Shown here: piece after piece, positions 5,368-12,836 of the stretch
Layout: the number at the start of each line of letters is the position of its first letter
Numbering within the stretch: position 1 is the first letter of the stretch
NCBI GenBank assembly: GCA_017504245.1
Contig: JAFVRQ010000038.1
Span: forward strand, 1 to 40,943
DNA from: Clostridia bacterium
GTDB taxonomy: Bacteria; Bacillota; Clostridia; Oscillospirales; CAG-272
DNA: 40,943 nt
Reading direction: 5' to 3'
The notes under the pieces: model-generated
Database searches by the model: none
Told to the model about the DNA's origin: nothing
What the model saw: the letters and a program-made list of their open reading frames with translations, nothing else
Made by a program: the position numbers and the translations under genes

Positions 5368-8229
5368 GTGGAAAATTTCAATAACGATGAAGTAAAAAAG
5401 ATGCTTGAGATGCTCAAAGAGCGGGCGAAAAGCACGTCGGATAAAGAAGAAGTAACTCAAGCTACCGATAATACCGTTGATTCTGCAGACGATATAAAGG
5501 ATTTACTTAAAAAGCAGTTTTCTGCCGAGGGGGAAACCGAGAGTGAATCCGCTCTTGATGATTATTCCTTTGACGAGGTTGAGGATTTTATCCCCGATGA
5601 AGAAGAAACGGTTGAAGAAGAATTTGAAGAAAATTCAGACGAGCCCGAAAGCATTGAAGCCGAGCTTGATGAGATATTAACGGAAGCCTCTCCCGAGCCA
5701 TATGAGGATTTGGCGGACGAGCCCCAAAATATTGAAGCGGAGCTTGACGAGATATTAACGGAAGCCGCTCCCGAGCCATATGAGGATTTGGCGGACGAGC
5801 CCGAAAGCATCGAAGCCGAGCTTGACGAGATATTAACGGAAGCCTCTCCCGAGCCCTATGAGGATTTAGTGGACGAGCCCATTGAAATTGTTGAAGATGC
5901 TTACGAGCCTGAGACCTTGGTCGAAGAGCTTGGGGAAATTCCGCAAGAGGTTGAAGCTCCAACTGCCGTATTTATGGCAGAGGAAGAGCCCGACTCAGTT
6001 ATGGAGGAAGTGCTGTACCCCGAGGACGAGGTTATTTCAGAGGAACCCGTTGATTACGACGAGGTGCTTGAGGGGCAGCAGGGTACCGTATTTAACGAAT
6101 TCGTTGAGGATTTGTCGGGTGATCTTGAGGACGTTGTGTTTGAAGCGGAAATTACCGACAGCCACGCTCCCAATAAGCAATATACGATTTTTGAGGATTG
6201 GGAAAACCTTATGAAGAGCAAGGATTTCGATGCGGTTGAGGAGGATATTCTTCCACCCGACGAGGAGGAGCTCGCCAAAAGTGTTGACACAACTCAAAAG
6301 CAGAGAGCACAAACCGATTATTTCAATCCCGTAGTTTCAAATGACGATCTTGACGCGGTTGATATCGCCCTTATGGTTGCGCTTGGTGGTAAGAGTGAGC
6401 TTAACGAAACTGTTGGATTTGAAAAAATACGTCAAGCGGTTGAGGAAACCGAGGATATGATTGCCGAAACCCTTGAGGATAAAAAGATAAACGGCTGCTA
6501 CGGTGAGGAATACACCTCTCTTGCCCAAAACGGCAGAATAAGAAAGAAATATCACAATGATAAATTGAGTTTAATTATCAGAACGGTATTAACCGCGGTA
6601 TTTACGGCAATCCTCATCGGATACGAAATTGCGGGATGGGCAGGAAGAGAATTTAGCGGTGCTTTTAATATTGCGGAAAACCCTGAATTCCACGTGCTTG
6701 CGGGATTTATTCTCCTTGTTCTTTGTATTGCAAGCTCGGGTAATAAGCTTATGCGTATTTTCAATGATACGTTGAGCTTTTCCTCCGTTTCATATATGTC
6801 GGGACTTGTGGCATTCGTTTTGAGTATGCTCCACGATGCGCTTGTTCTTATCCAATTTGATTCTTATGTTACGGCAGGACAGACCTTGCATTCAGTGTCC
6901 GCTGTTTTAATACTTTTGAGCTTGGTATATGATTTGTTTGATATTTTCCAGCAGGAAGGTGTTTTCAATATTATTGCTACAAGTGATAAAAAGCTTGTGC
7001 TTGAGCCCTATGGAAAAATTCAGGTTGAGGATGAGATTGATACGGGCGAAATGCTTGAGCAGGATAGCTATTGTATTTCACGTGTTCCAAATGTTAAGAA
7101 ATATTTTGAAAGAACACAAAGACCTGTTTCAAACAATATGATGGGCAAGCTTATTCCACTAATGGTAAGCTTTTCGATTTCGATTTGCGTTGCGTTATTG
7201 CTCTTGATTGTGGTTAAAAAGATTAAGTTTGCAGTTGTTATATTGAGCTTTTTAATCACACTTTTATTCCTTTTGATTTGCACCGCGATTTTTGAAACCG
7301 AAACGGGATTCTTTATTGCGTATAAGCTTTTGAAGAAGAACAAAACGGGTATTATCGGTAAATCAAGCATTGCAGAGCACGGAAAATGCAATATCGTATA
7401 TTTTGACGATTTTAACGTATTCAGCAAGAAGAGTGTTAGAACGAAGGGCCTTAAGCTCTACGATAATAATGAGATTTACCGAATTCTTTATCATACGCAG
7501 GCGGTATTTTCAAAGGTTGGAGGTCCTCTTAAGGGCGTTTTTGAATTTGCTACTACTGAAATGGTGCATTCAAAGAACGTTGAAATTAAGGAAATTAGCA
7601 AGGAAGGTATTTCTGCTATAGTTGACGGAAGAACGTCGGTCCTTATTGGTACGGGCGCATTTATGAGAAGCAGATATATTCACCCAAGCTATACCGCTGC
7701 CGACATCAAGCTCGAGGAAAAGGGAGAGGAGAGCATTATGTTCATCGCTCTTAACGGAATTCTTGGTGCAAAGCTTTACGTTACTTATCAGTTCTCGGGC
7801 GAGTTTGAAAAGCTTGCTAAACAGTTGAGGGCGCGCGGAATTAATATAGGTATTCGTTCAGCAGACCCCAACGTTAATAAAAAATGGGCTAATAATTACG
7901 GCAAGACAAAGAGAATGACGATAAGCATCGTGCGTCCAACTCTTAAGGAGCTTAAGCCGAGTGATAAATCCATAGAAAGCGGCATCGTTTCTACTAAGAA
8001 CGTGCGCGCGCTTGCAGAGGCGCTTATGATGTGCACAAAGCTCGACAGCTTTGAAAGAATTTTGAACGGCATCAGAACGGTAGCACTTGTTATTATGGGA
8101 ATTCTTGCATTTGCGTTGATACTTCTTTCAAAGGCAAACTTCTTAATGACTATGATCGTTTTGACGATTGCTTGCGGAGTTTGTGCATCTGCAATGGCAC
8201 TTCTTTCTTACTTCTATATCAAACACTAA
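5368..8229 (+). CDS. Large membrane protein resembling a degenerate P-type ATPase
   Basis: A 953-residue protein starting at GTG 5368 after GAAGGGAGGTAA. Residues 1-~270 are highly acidic and soluble and include three 26-residue tandem repeats (92-169). Predicted membrane helices lie near 402-424, 443-460, 475-495, 508-528, 596-616, 621-643, 905-924 and 930-950. The large cytoplasmic part between helices 6 and 7 reads like a P-type ATPase: YFDDFNVFS with Asp680 where DKTGT is expected, then GISAIVDGRTSVLIGTGAFM (about 748-767, nucleotide-domain-like), then IALNGILGAKLYVTYQFSGE and LRARGINIGIRSADPN (about 793-838, phosphorylation-domain-like). The KTGT and GDGxND motifs are missing, so active ion pumping is unlikely. 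A short segment between helices 4 and 5 contains a lone TGE but is too short for a normal actuator domain. It could be a regulatory or scaffold pseudo-pump. The domain reading is inference from sequence pattern only. It lies within the rlmB operon, 10 bp before the radical SAM gene. Confidence 0.65.
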   Translation: MENFNNDEVKKMLEMLKERAKSTSDKEEVTQATDNTVDSADDIKDLLKKQFSAEGETESESALDDYSFDEVEDFIPDEEETVEEEFEENSDEPESIEAELDEILTEASPEPYEDLADEPQNIEAELDEILTEAAPEPYEDLADEPESIEAELDEILTEASPEPYEDLVDEPIEIVEDAYEPETLVEELGEIPQEVEAPTAVFMAEEEPDSVMEEVLYPEDEVISEEPVDYDEVLEGQQGTVFNEFVEDLSGDLEDVVFEAEITDSHAPNKQYTIFEDWENLMKSKDFDAVEEDILPPDEEELAKSVDTTQKQRAQTDYFNPVVSNDDLDAVDIALMVALGGKSELNETVGFEKIRQAVEETEDMIAETLEDKKINGCYGEEYTSLAQNGRIRKKYHNDKLSLIIRTVLTAVFTAILIGYEIAGWAGREFSGAFNIAENPEFHVLAGFILLVLCIASSGNKLMRIFNDTLSFSSVSYMSGLVAFVLSMLHDALVLIQFDSYVTAGQTLHSVSAVLILLSLVYDLFDIFQQEGVFNIIATSDKKLVLEPYGKIQVEDEIDTGEMLEQDSYCISRVPNVKKYFERTQRPVSNNMMGKLIPLMVSFSISICVALLLLIVVKKIKFAVVILSFLITLLFLLICTAIFETETGFFIAYKLLKKNKTGIIGKSSIAEHGKCNIVYFDDFNVFSKKSVRTKGLKLYDNNEIYRILYHTQAVFSKVGGPLKGVFEFATTEMVHSKNVEIKEISKEGISAIVDGRTSVLIGTGAFMRSRYIHPSYTAADIKLEEKGEESIMFIALNGILGAKLYVTYQFSGEFEKLAKQLRARGINIGIRSADPNVNKKWANNYGKTKRMTISIVRPTLKELKPSDKSIESGIVSTKNVRALAEALMMCTKLDSFERILNGIRTVALVIMGILAFALILLSKANFLMTMIVLTIACGVCASAMALLSYFYIKH
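5641..5874 (+). repeat. Three tandem 78-bp coding repeats
   Basis: Three consecutive 78-bp units begin at 5641, 5719 and 5797. Each encodes 26 residues of the pattern EP(E/Q)(S/N)IEAELDEILTEA followed by a (S/A)PEPYEDL(A/V)(D)-type end. The units are nearly identical at DNA level, which suggests recent duplication or homogenisation. The repeats form an acidic, probably helical or disordered linker in the cytoplasmic N-terminal part of the host protein. Confidence 0.9.
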
Positions 8230-8239
8230 TGGTGAAATA

Positions 8240-10099
8240 ATGAATATAAAAAACAGTTCAATCCTGAAGTCCGTTGAAAAGCCCGGGCGATACAGCGCGG
8301 GCGAATTCGGACAGATAATAAAGGATAAAAATATTATTAAGGCGAGATGGGCATTCTGCTTTCCCGATACTTACGAAATAGGAATGTCCAATCTCGGTGT
8401 TAGAATACTATACGGTGCGCTTAATTCCGAGAGAGACGTTTGGTGCGAAAGAGTTTATGCTCCGTGGACGGATATGCAGGAAAAAATGCGCGAGCATAAT
8501 ATTCCTCTTTGCGCCCACGAAAGCGGAGATCCAATTAAGGAATTTGACATTGTCGGAATTACGCTCCAATATGAGATGTGCTATACCACAACCCTCAAAA
8601 TACTTGAACTTGCGGGAATTCCACTCTATGCAAGGGATAGGGGAGAGGATTTTCCCATCGTGATCGGCGGCGGTCCGTGCGCTTATAACGCAGAGCCCGT
8701 GGCGGATTTTTTCGATTGCTTCTCAATTGGTGAGGGGGAAGAAAATTTAGTGGAATTTACCCGTCTTTACATTGAAATGAAGGAGAATGGCACTTACACA
8801 AAGAAGGATTTTCTTCATCGCGCGGCTGCCGAGATCGGCGGAATTTACGTCCCCTCTCTTTATGACGTTACATATAACGAGGACGGCACGATAAAGGCAT
8901 ATACTCCCATTTACGATGACGTCCCAAAGCGCGTTTTGAAGCGCATTATGACCGATATGGACAAGGCATATTTTCCCGATAAGGTGGTTATGCCCTATAT
9001 TGAAACGGTGCACGACAGAATTATGCTTGAGGTTTATCGCGGATGTATCCGCGGCTGCCGTTTCTGTCAGGCGGGTATGGTTTACCGCCCCGTCAGAGAA
9101 AAAACCCCCGGTGTTCTTAACGAGCAGGCGAAGTGCTTATTTGAAGCAACGGGATATGATGAAATTTCACTTTCATCGCTTTCAATTAGCGACTATTCGC
9201 GTCTTTCCGAGCTTACGGATAATCTTCTTGAGTGGACGGACGATAATATGATCAGCTTGTCGCTCCCGTCACTTCGAGTTGACAGCTTTACAAAGGAATT
9301 GATGGACAAAATATCAACCGTTCGCACGGGCTCTTTGACGTTTGCTCCCGAGGCTGGAAGTCAGCGACTTCGCGACGTTATTAACAAAAACGTTTGTGAA
9401 AGTGACCTTTTGCGTGCGGTGAACGTTGGATTTGACGCAGGCAAAACCTCTTGTAAGCTCTACTTTATGATGGGCTTGCCCACTGAAACCTATGAGGACC
9501 TTGACGGTATTGCCGAGCTTGCGAAAGCCGTGATTGAAGCGTATTATGAAAATCCCAACAGACAAAAGGGTAGAGCGCCTTCGGTTACGGTTAGTGTTAC
9601 GTGCTTTATTCCAAAGCCGTTTACTCCTTTTCAATGGGAAGCACAGGACTCTATGGAAACCTTTGTTGAAAAGCAGAAATATCTTGAGAGCAAGATTACC
9701 GATAGAAAGATACGTTACGTTCACCACGATGCGCGCGTTTCACACGTTGAGGCGATTTTGGCGCGTGGAGACAGACGTTTAGCACCTGCGTTGGCACTTG
9801 CGTGTGAGCGTGGCTTCTGCTTTGACGCGTGGGACGAATTCTTCCGTTACGATGAGTGGATTAAGGTATTCGAGGACTGCGGAATTGATTATAATTTCTA
9901 CTCAAACAGAGTTTGGGGCGAGGACGAGGTGCTTCCTTGGGACGTTATCGATTGCGGTGTAACTAAGGAATTTTTGAAGCGTGAGAGAAAGAATGCATAT
10001 AGCGAAAAAACAACGCCCTCGTGCCGCGAAAAATGTAGCGGCTGCGGTGTAAATAAGCTTGGAGGTGAGAGAACGTGGTGTCCGAAAAAGGAAAATTAA
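8240..10099 (+). CDS. TIGR03960-type B12-binding/radical SAM protein
   Basis: A 619-residue cytoplasmic protein. The N-terminal third is a cobalamin-binding-like domain (FPDTYEIGMSNLGVRILYGA; VIGGGPCAYNAEP). A radical SAM domain follows with the [4Fe-4S] motif CIRGCRFC (Cys269, Cys273, Cys276) and FAPEAGSQRLRDVINKN. The C-terminus has a further Cys cluster (CREKCSGCG, from Cys595, and a final WCP). The family is well known next to DUF2344 in Clostridia; its substrate is not established to my knowledge, though RNA or ribosome modification is often suspected from context. ATG 8240 was chosen over upstream in-frame starts because those lie inside the previous gene and GGTGAAA sits just before 8240. 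It overlaps the next gene by 25 bases. Confidence 0.92.
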   Translation: MNIKNSSILKSVEKPGRYSAGEFGQIIKDKNIIKARWAFCFPDTYEIGMSNLGVRILYGALNSERDVWCERVYAPWTDMQEKMREHNIPLCAHESGDPIKEFDIVGITLQYEMCYTTTLKILELAGIPLYARDRGEDFPIVIGGGPCAYNAEPVADFFDCFSIGEGEENLVEFTRLYIEMKENGTYTKKDFLHRAAAEIGGIYVPSLYDVTYNEDGTIKAYTPIYDDVPKRVLKRIMTDMDKAYFPDKVVMPYIETVHDRIMLEVYRGCIRGCRFCQAGMVYRPVREKTPGVLNEQAKCLFEATGYDEISLSSLSISDYSRLSELTDNLLEWTDDNMISLSLPSLRVDSFTKELMDKISTVRTGSLTFAPEAGSQRLRDVINKNVCESDLLRAVNVGFDAGKTSCKLYFMMGLPTETYEDLDGIAELAKAVIEAYYENPNRQKGRAPSVTVSVTCFIPKPFTPFQWEAQDSMETFVEKQKYLESKITDRKIRYVHHDARVSHVEAILARGDRRLAPALALACERGFCFDAWDEFFRYDEWIKVFEDCGIDYNFYSNRVWGEDEVLPWDVIDCGVTKEFLKRERKNAYSEKTTPSCREKCSGCGVNKLGGERTWCPKKEN

Positions 10100-10836
10100 A
10101 GCCATACTCGAAGGACGATTATCCGATGATTGAAGCACCGAAATTTATTAGATTTAAGTTTCGCAAGGTTGGAAATTTGCAGTTTATCTCACACCTTGAT
10201 TTGCAAAAGGCGATGGCAAAGGTGCTCGTTCGCGCTAAAGCTCCGCTTTGGTATAGTAAGGGCTTTAACCCCCACGCAAAGCTTATTTTTGCGCTTCCGT
10301 TATCGGTTGGCGCGCAGAGTGAATGCGAATATCTTGACGTTAGAGTTGAGAGGGCAATTCCGCCCCTTGAGCTTATGGAGCATATAAATAATGAGCTTAC
10401 AGACGAGCTTCGTTTCGTTGATGCGTATTATCCCGAAACAGCCCTTGAGGATATTTATTGGGCGGAATACGATTTCTCAATAAAAACCACGGGTGCTGAC
10501 GAAAAATTGGCTCGCGAGGTTGAAAAATTGCTAACTGCAGAGCAGGTGATAATCCTTAAAAAAGCAAAGGATAAATACAAAAAGATTTTCTTTAAGGAGA
10601 TTGATATTGCGCCCTACGTTCGTGACGTGAGCGTGGTTTTTGACGGTGAAATTATTAAGATAAATGCTAAATTATCGGCATCAATCAACCAAACCCACCC
10701 TCATATCAATCCCGAAAATATCGTGACTATGCTTAAAGACAAGCTTGGAATTTTGTCGGGCCACGTTACACAAGAGCAATACGATATTATAAGAACAAGA
10801 ATTTATTTTGAGGACGGCAAAACCGACTTCAGATAA
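10075..10836 (+). CDS. TIGR03936/DUF2344 family protein
   Basis: A 253-residue soluble protein. Its N-terminal part carries the family signature FRKVGNLQFISHLDLQKAM and the YSKGFNPHAKLIFALPL segment. It is the standard partner of the preceding radical SAM gene, sometimes fused to it, and is thought to act with it; no reaction is established to my knowledge. The GTG start at 10075 (a second GTG follows at 10078) lies just after GGAGGTGAG at 10061-10069, within the 3' end of the radical SAM gene, consistent with translational coupling. Residues 1-~20 are a charged lead-in before the conserved domain. Confidence 0.9.
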   Translation: MVSEKGKLKPYSKDDYPMIEAPKFIRFKFRKVGNLQFISHLDLQKAMAKVLVRAKAPLWYSKGFNPHAKLIFALPLSVGAQSECEYLDVRVERAIPPLELMEHINNELTDELRFVDAYYPETALEDIYWAEYDFSIKTTGADEKLAREVEKLLTAEQVIILKKAKDKYKKIFFKEIDIAPYVRDVSVVFDGEIIKINAKLSASINQTHPHINPENIVTMLKDKLGILSGHVTQEQYDIIRTRIYFEDGKTDFR

Positions 10837-10848
10837 GGAGAATTTTAT

Positions 10849-11382
10849 ATGTTTGTTTGGGTTGGAATCAACGTTGAGGAACAGCTCAGGGAAACGAGAA
10901 TGGCAGTTGACGGAGTGTTTGAAAAAATAGATATTTCAAACGTGACCTGTCAACTGCCGCTTCATATTTCCCTGAAAATTTCCTTTGAAATTGAAAATGA
11001 GCTTTTTAATAGTGTTTTGAATGACATTGCGTCAATTTATGAGGCGCAAAAGCCATTCAAAATTGACGTTAAGGGTGTTGAAAAGCACGAAGATATTATG
11101 TGGATACGTATGTATTCAAATGCAGAAATTGAAGCGCTTGCCACGGCATTAAATATGATGCTTAAAGAAAAATACGGCATACCGCTTCACGAATACGACC
11201 TTGATTTTATCTTCCATACAACGCTTTTTATGGACGATGATAAGGAAAAAATCAACATCGCACGTCAGCTTTTGGGCGACCTCAATTTACCCGAAACCCT
11301 TGTAGCCAACACCTTTGTTATCGGCACAAGCGAAACGGGAGAGAATGGAACGTATAGGGTTTTTAAGACGATTGGTAAATAA
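10849..11382 (+). CDS. 2H phosphoesterase (LigT/2'-5' RNA ligase-like)
   Basis: A 177-residue soluble protein with the two His-x-Ser/Thr motifs that define the 2H phosphoesterase superfamily: LPLHISLKI (His39) and FIFHTTLFMDD (His123). The spacing of about 84 residues and the length fit the family. Members hydrolyse or form 2',3'-cyclic or 2'-5' phosphodiester bonds in RNA or nucleotides; the substrate here is unknown. ATG follows AAGGAG and lies 12 bp after the DUF2344 gene, so it is co-transcribed with RNA-modification genes, which makes an RNA-end or cyclic-phosphate role plausible. Confidence 0.75.
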   Translation: MFVWVGINVEEQLRETRMAVDGVFEKIDISNVTCQLPLHISLKISFEIENELFNSVLNDIASIYEAQKPFKIDVKGVEKHEDIMWIRMYSNAEIEALATALNMMLKEKYGIPLHEYDLDFIFHTTLFMDDDKEKINIARQLLGDLNLPETLVANTFVIGTSETGENGTYRVFKTIGK

Positions 11383-11398
11383 TAATGGAGGTAACTAT

Positions 11399-11890
11399 AT
11401 GCCAACAAAAGAAGAATTAATGCAAATTACTCCGGGGGAGCTTACCGATCTTGGTATTTGTCCTACCTGCTTTAACAGGGAGCACGGCGGTGCGATATAC
11501 GGTGACAACGCAGACAAAATGCTTTATGAGGACGAGGATATCGAGTGCTTTTTCGTCGGCGCGCCGCGTTCGGAGGGACATATGTGCATATCAACGATGG
11601 AGCATTATCACGATATGAGCGAAGCACCCGATTGTCTGAATGAAAAAATCATCAGATTTGCAAAGCAATTTATGGTTATCATCAAAGACGTTTACGGCTG
11701 CGAGCGCGTATATATGTGCACGATGTGTGACGGTCCTAACAATCACTATCACATTCAACTTATTCCTCGATACTCCTATGAAAAAAGGGGCTCAACGAAT
11801 TTTGTTAAGCAGAGAAAAGCATACATTTACGATGCAGAAAAGCTTAACAAGGTAAGAAAAGCTATTGAAGATTATTCTGAAAATTTATAG
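11399..11890 (+). CDS. HIT/GalT superfamily protein
   Basis: A 163-residue soluble protein. The segment GPNNHYHIQLIPRY (His116, His118, Gln120) is a HIT-superfamily active site in which the third His is Gln, the pattern seen in the GalT and Ap4A-phosphorylase branch. The central His would be the nucleophile for nucleotidyl transfer or hydrolysis. Cys pairs near the N-terminus (CPTC) and before the active site (CTMC) could bind zinc, as in some GalT-like proteins. An upstream in-frame start lies inside the preceding gene; ATG 11399 follows AATGGAGGTAAC and is preferred. It lies 16 bp after the 2H gene and 8 bp before the carbonic anhydrase gene. The substrate cannot be told from sequence. Confidence 0.78.
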   Translation: MPTKEELMQITPGELTDLGICPTCFNREHGGAIYGDNADKMLYEDEDIECFFVGAPRSEGHMCISTMEHYHDMSEAPDCLNEKIIRFAKQFMVIIKDVYGCERVYMCTMCDGPNNHYHIQLIPRYSYEKRGSTNFVKQRKAYIYDAEKLNKVRKAIEDYSENL

Positions 11891-11898
11891 AGGTTTTT

Positions 11899-12396
11899 AT
11901 GAAATTAATTGATAAAAGTGTTTTTATAGCAGATGGTGCGAAGATTGTTGGGGACGTGGAAATCGGGAAAAACAGCAGTGTTTGGTTCAATGCGGTTATC
12001 AGGGCGGACTCGGATAAGGTAAAGATTGGCGAAAATTCCAACGTTCAGGACAACTCGGTTATTCACACAAGTGAGGGTTTTGGCGTTCAAATAGGAGATA
12101 ACGTTACTATTGGTCACGGTGCTATTATACACGGATGCACGGTAAAAGACAACGTTATGATCGGAATGGGAGCGATAGTTTTGAACGGAGCGGTTATAGA
12201 GGAAAACTCTATCATCGGAGCAGGCGCGCTTATAACTCAAGGCAAGGTAATTCCTGCGGGAAGTCTTGCATTTGGAAATCCCTGCAAGATAGTTAGACAG
12301 CTTACCGATGAGGAAATATCTTCAATTTCATGCAATGCCAAATCCTATGTGAAAGAGGCGGAGAAATATAATACAAAGATATCAATTGACATTTGA
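11899..12396 (+). CDS. Gamma-carbonic anhydrase family protein (left-handed beta-helix)
   Basis: A 165-residue hexapeptide-repeat protein of the YrdA/PaaY/CaiE type. Repeats of the (I/V)G-x-x-(A/S/V) kind run through the sequence. The three metal-binding His residues are present with family spacing: NSVIHTS (His56) and IGHGAIIHGC (His73 and His78). Members form trimers with zinc or iron at subunit interfaces; some are carbonic anhydrases, others act on CoA derivatives or have no known activity. The start follows GAGGTTTTT closely after the HIT gene. It is the last gene of the operon; a promoter for the next gene overlaps its 3' end. Confidence 0.9.
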   Translation: MKLIDKSVFIADGAKIVGDVEIGKNSSVWFNAVIRADSDKVKIGENSNVQDNSVIHTSEGFGVQIGDNVTIGHGAIIHGCTVKDNVMIGMGAIVLNGAVIEENSIIGAGALITQGKVIPAGSLAFGNPCKIVRQLTDEEISSISCNAKSYVKEAEKYNTKISIDI

Positions 12397-12414
12397 TTTG
12401 TTCTGTGATATAAT
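12386..12414 (+). promoter_or_regulatory. Promoter of the small lipoprotein gene
   Basis: TTGACA, 17 bases, TATAAT, 30 bp before the ATG at 12444. The -35 overlaps the stop codon region of the preceding gene. A 7-bp inverted repeat (TGATTTG 12394-12400 / CAAATCA 12415-12421) surrounds the -10 and could be an operator. Confidence 0.75.
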
Positions 12415-12443
12415 CAAATCACCAAATAAAAGGAGGATGAATT

Positions 12444-12836
12444 ATGAAGAAAATTCTTGTACTGACCTTGACTGCTTTGGTGATTTTTGGGTTTACGGGC
12501 TGTGTTTTGAAGATATATAAATTGCCTCAGGAAGGTTTTTGTTATACCACATACGAGAGGGAAGAAATTGAACTTAGTCAAGAAGAGCAAGAGTATATTA
12601 TCAATTTGCTTAATGACGGTAAGTGGTATCCGGGTATTGCAAAATTTGATTCCGATGTGAATTTTTATCCGAACGGGTTTAAGTTAGGATATTGTGCTGA
12701 AAGTGGAGTTTTCAATGATTTTACTTTGAAAAGATCTCTTTCAATTTCCGATGATGCAAGAGATATAATAAACGAATATTTAGGATTGAACAAAAAAGAA
12801 AGCACCTCAATTGAGGTGCTTTCTTTTTTTATTTAA
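12444..12836 (+). CDS. Small lipoprotein, unknown function
   Basis: A 130-residue predicted lipoprotein with signal MKKILVLTLTALVIFGFTGC (lipobox FTGC). The mature part is short, acidic and Tyr-rich, with no motif I recognise. ATG 12444 follows AAAGGAGGAT, and a consensus promoter lies at 12386-12414. The last ~14 codons are made by the terminator hairpin itself: the frame reads through both arms and stops at 12834-12836, overlapping the converging MATE gene by 8 bp. The natural C-terminus may therefore have been lengthened by loss of an earlier stop. It is a single-gene transcript. Confidence 0.75.
   Translation: MKKILVLTLTALVIFGFTGCVLKIYKLPQEGFCYTTYEREEIELSQEEQEYIINLLNDGKWYPGIAKFDSDVNFYPNGFKLGYCAESGVFNDFTLKRSLSISDDARDIINEYLGLNKKESTSIEVLSFFI
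12792..12829. terminator. Shared bidirectional terminator inside converging gene ends
   Basis: A perfect 38-base palindrome: A-run, then AAGCACCTCAA paired with TTGAGGTGCTT, then a T-run. It gives a strong hairpin with a U-tract on either strand, and ends both the lipoprotein transcript and the MATE transcript. Confidence 0.9.

Noticed and set aside
6930..7150. Actuator-domain TGE motif in the pseudo-P-type ATPase
   Set aside because: A lone TGE occurs in a segment of about 65 residues between helices 4 and 5, too short and without flanking family motifs; could be chance.
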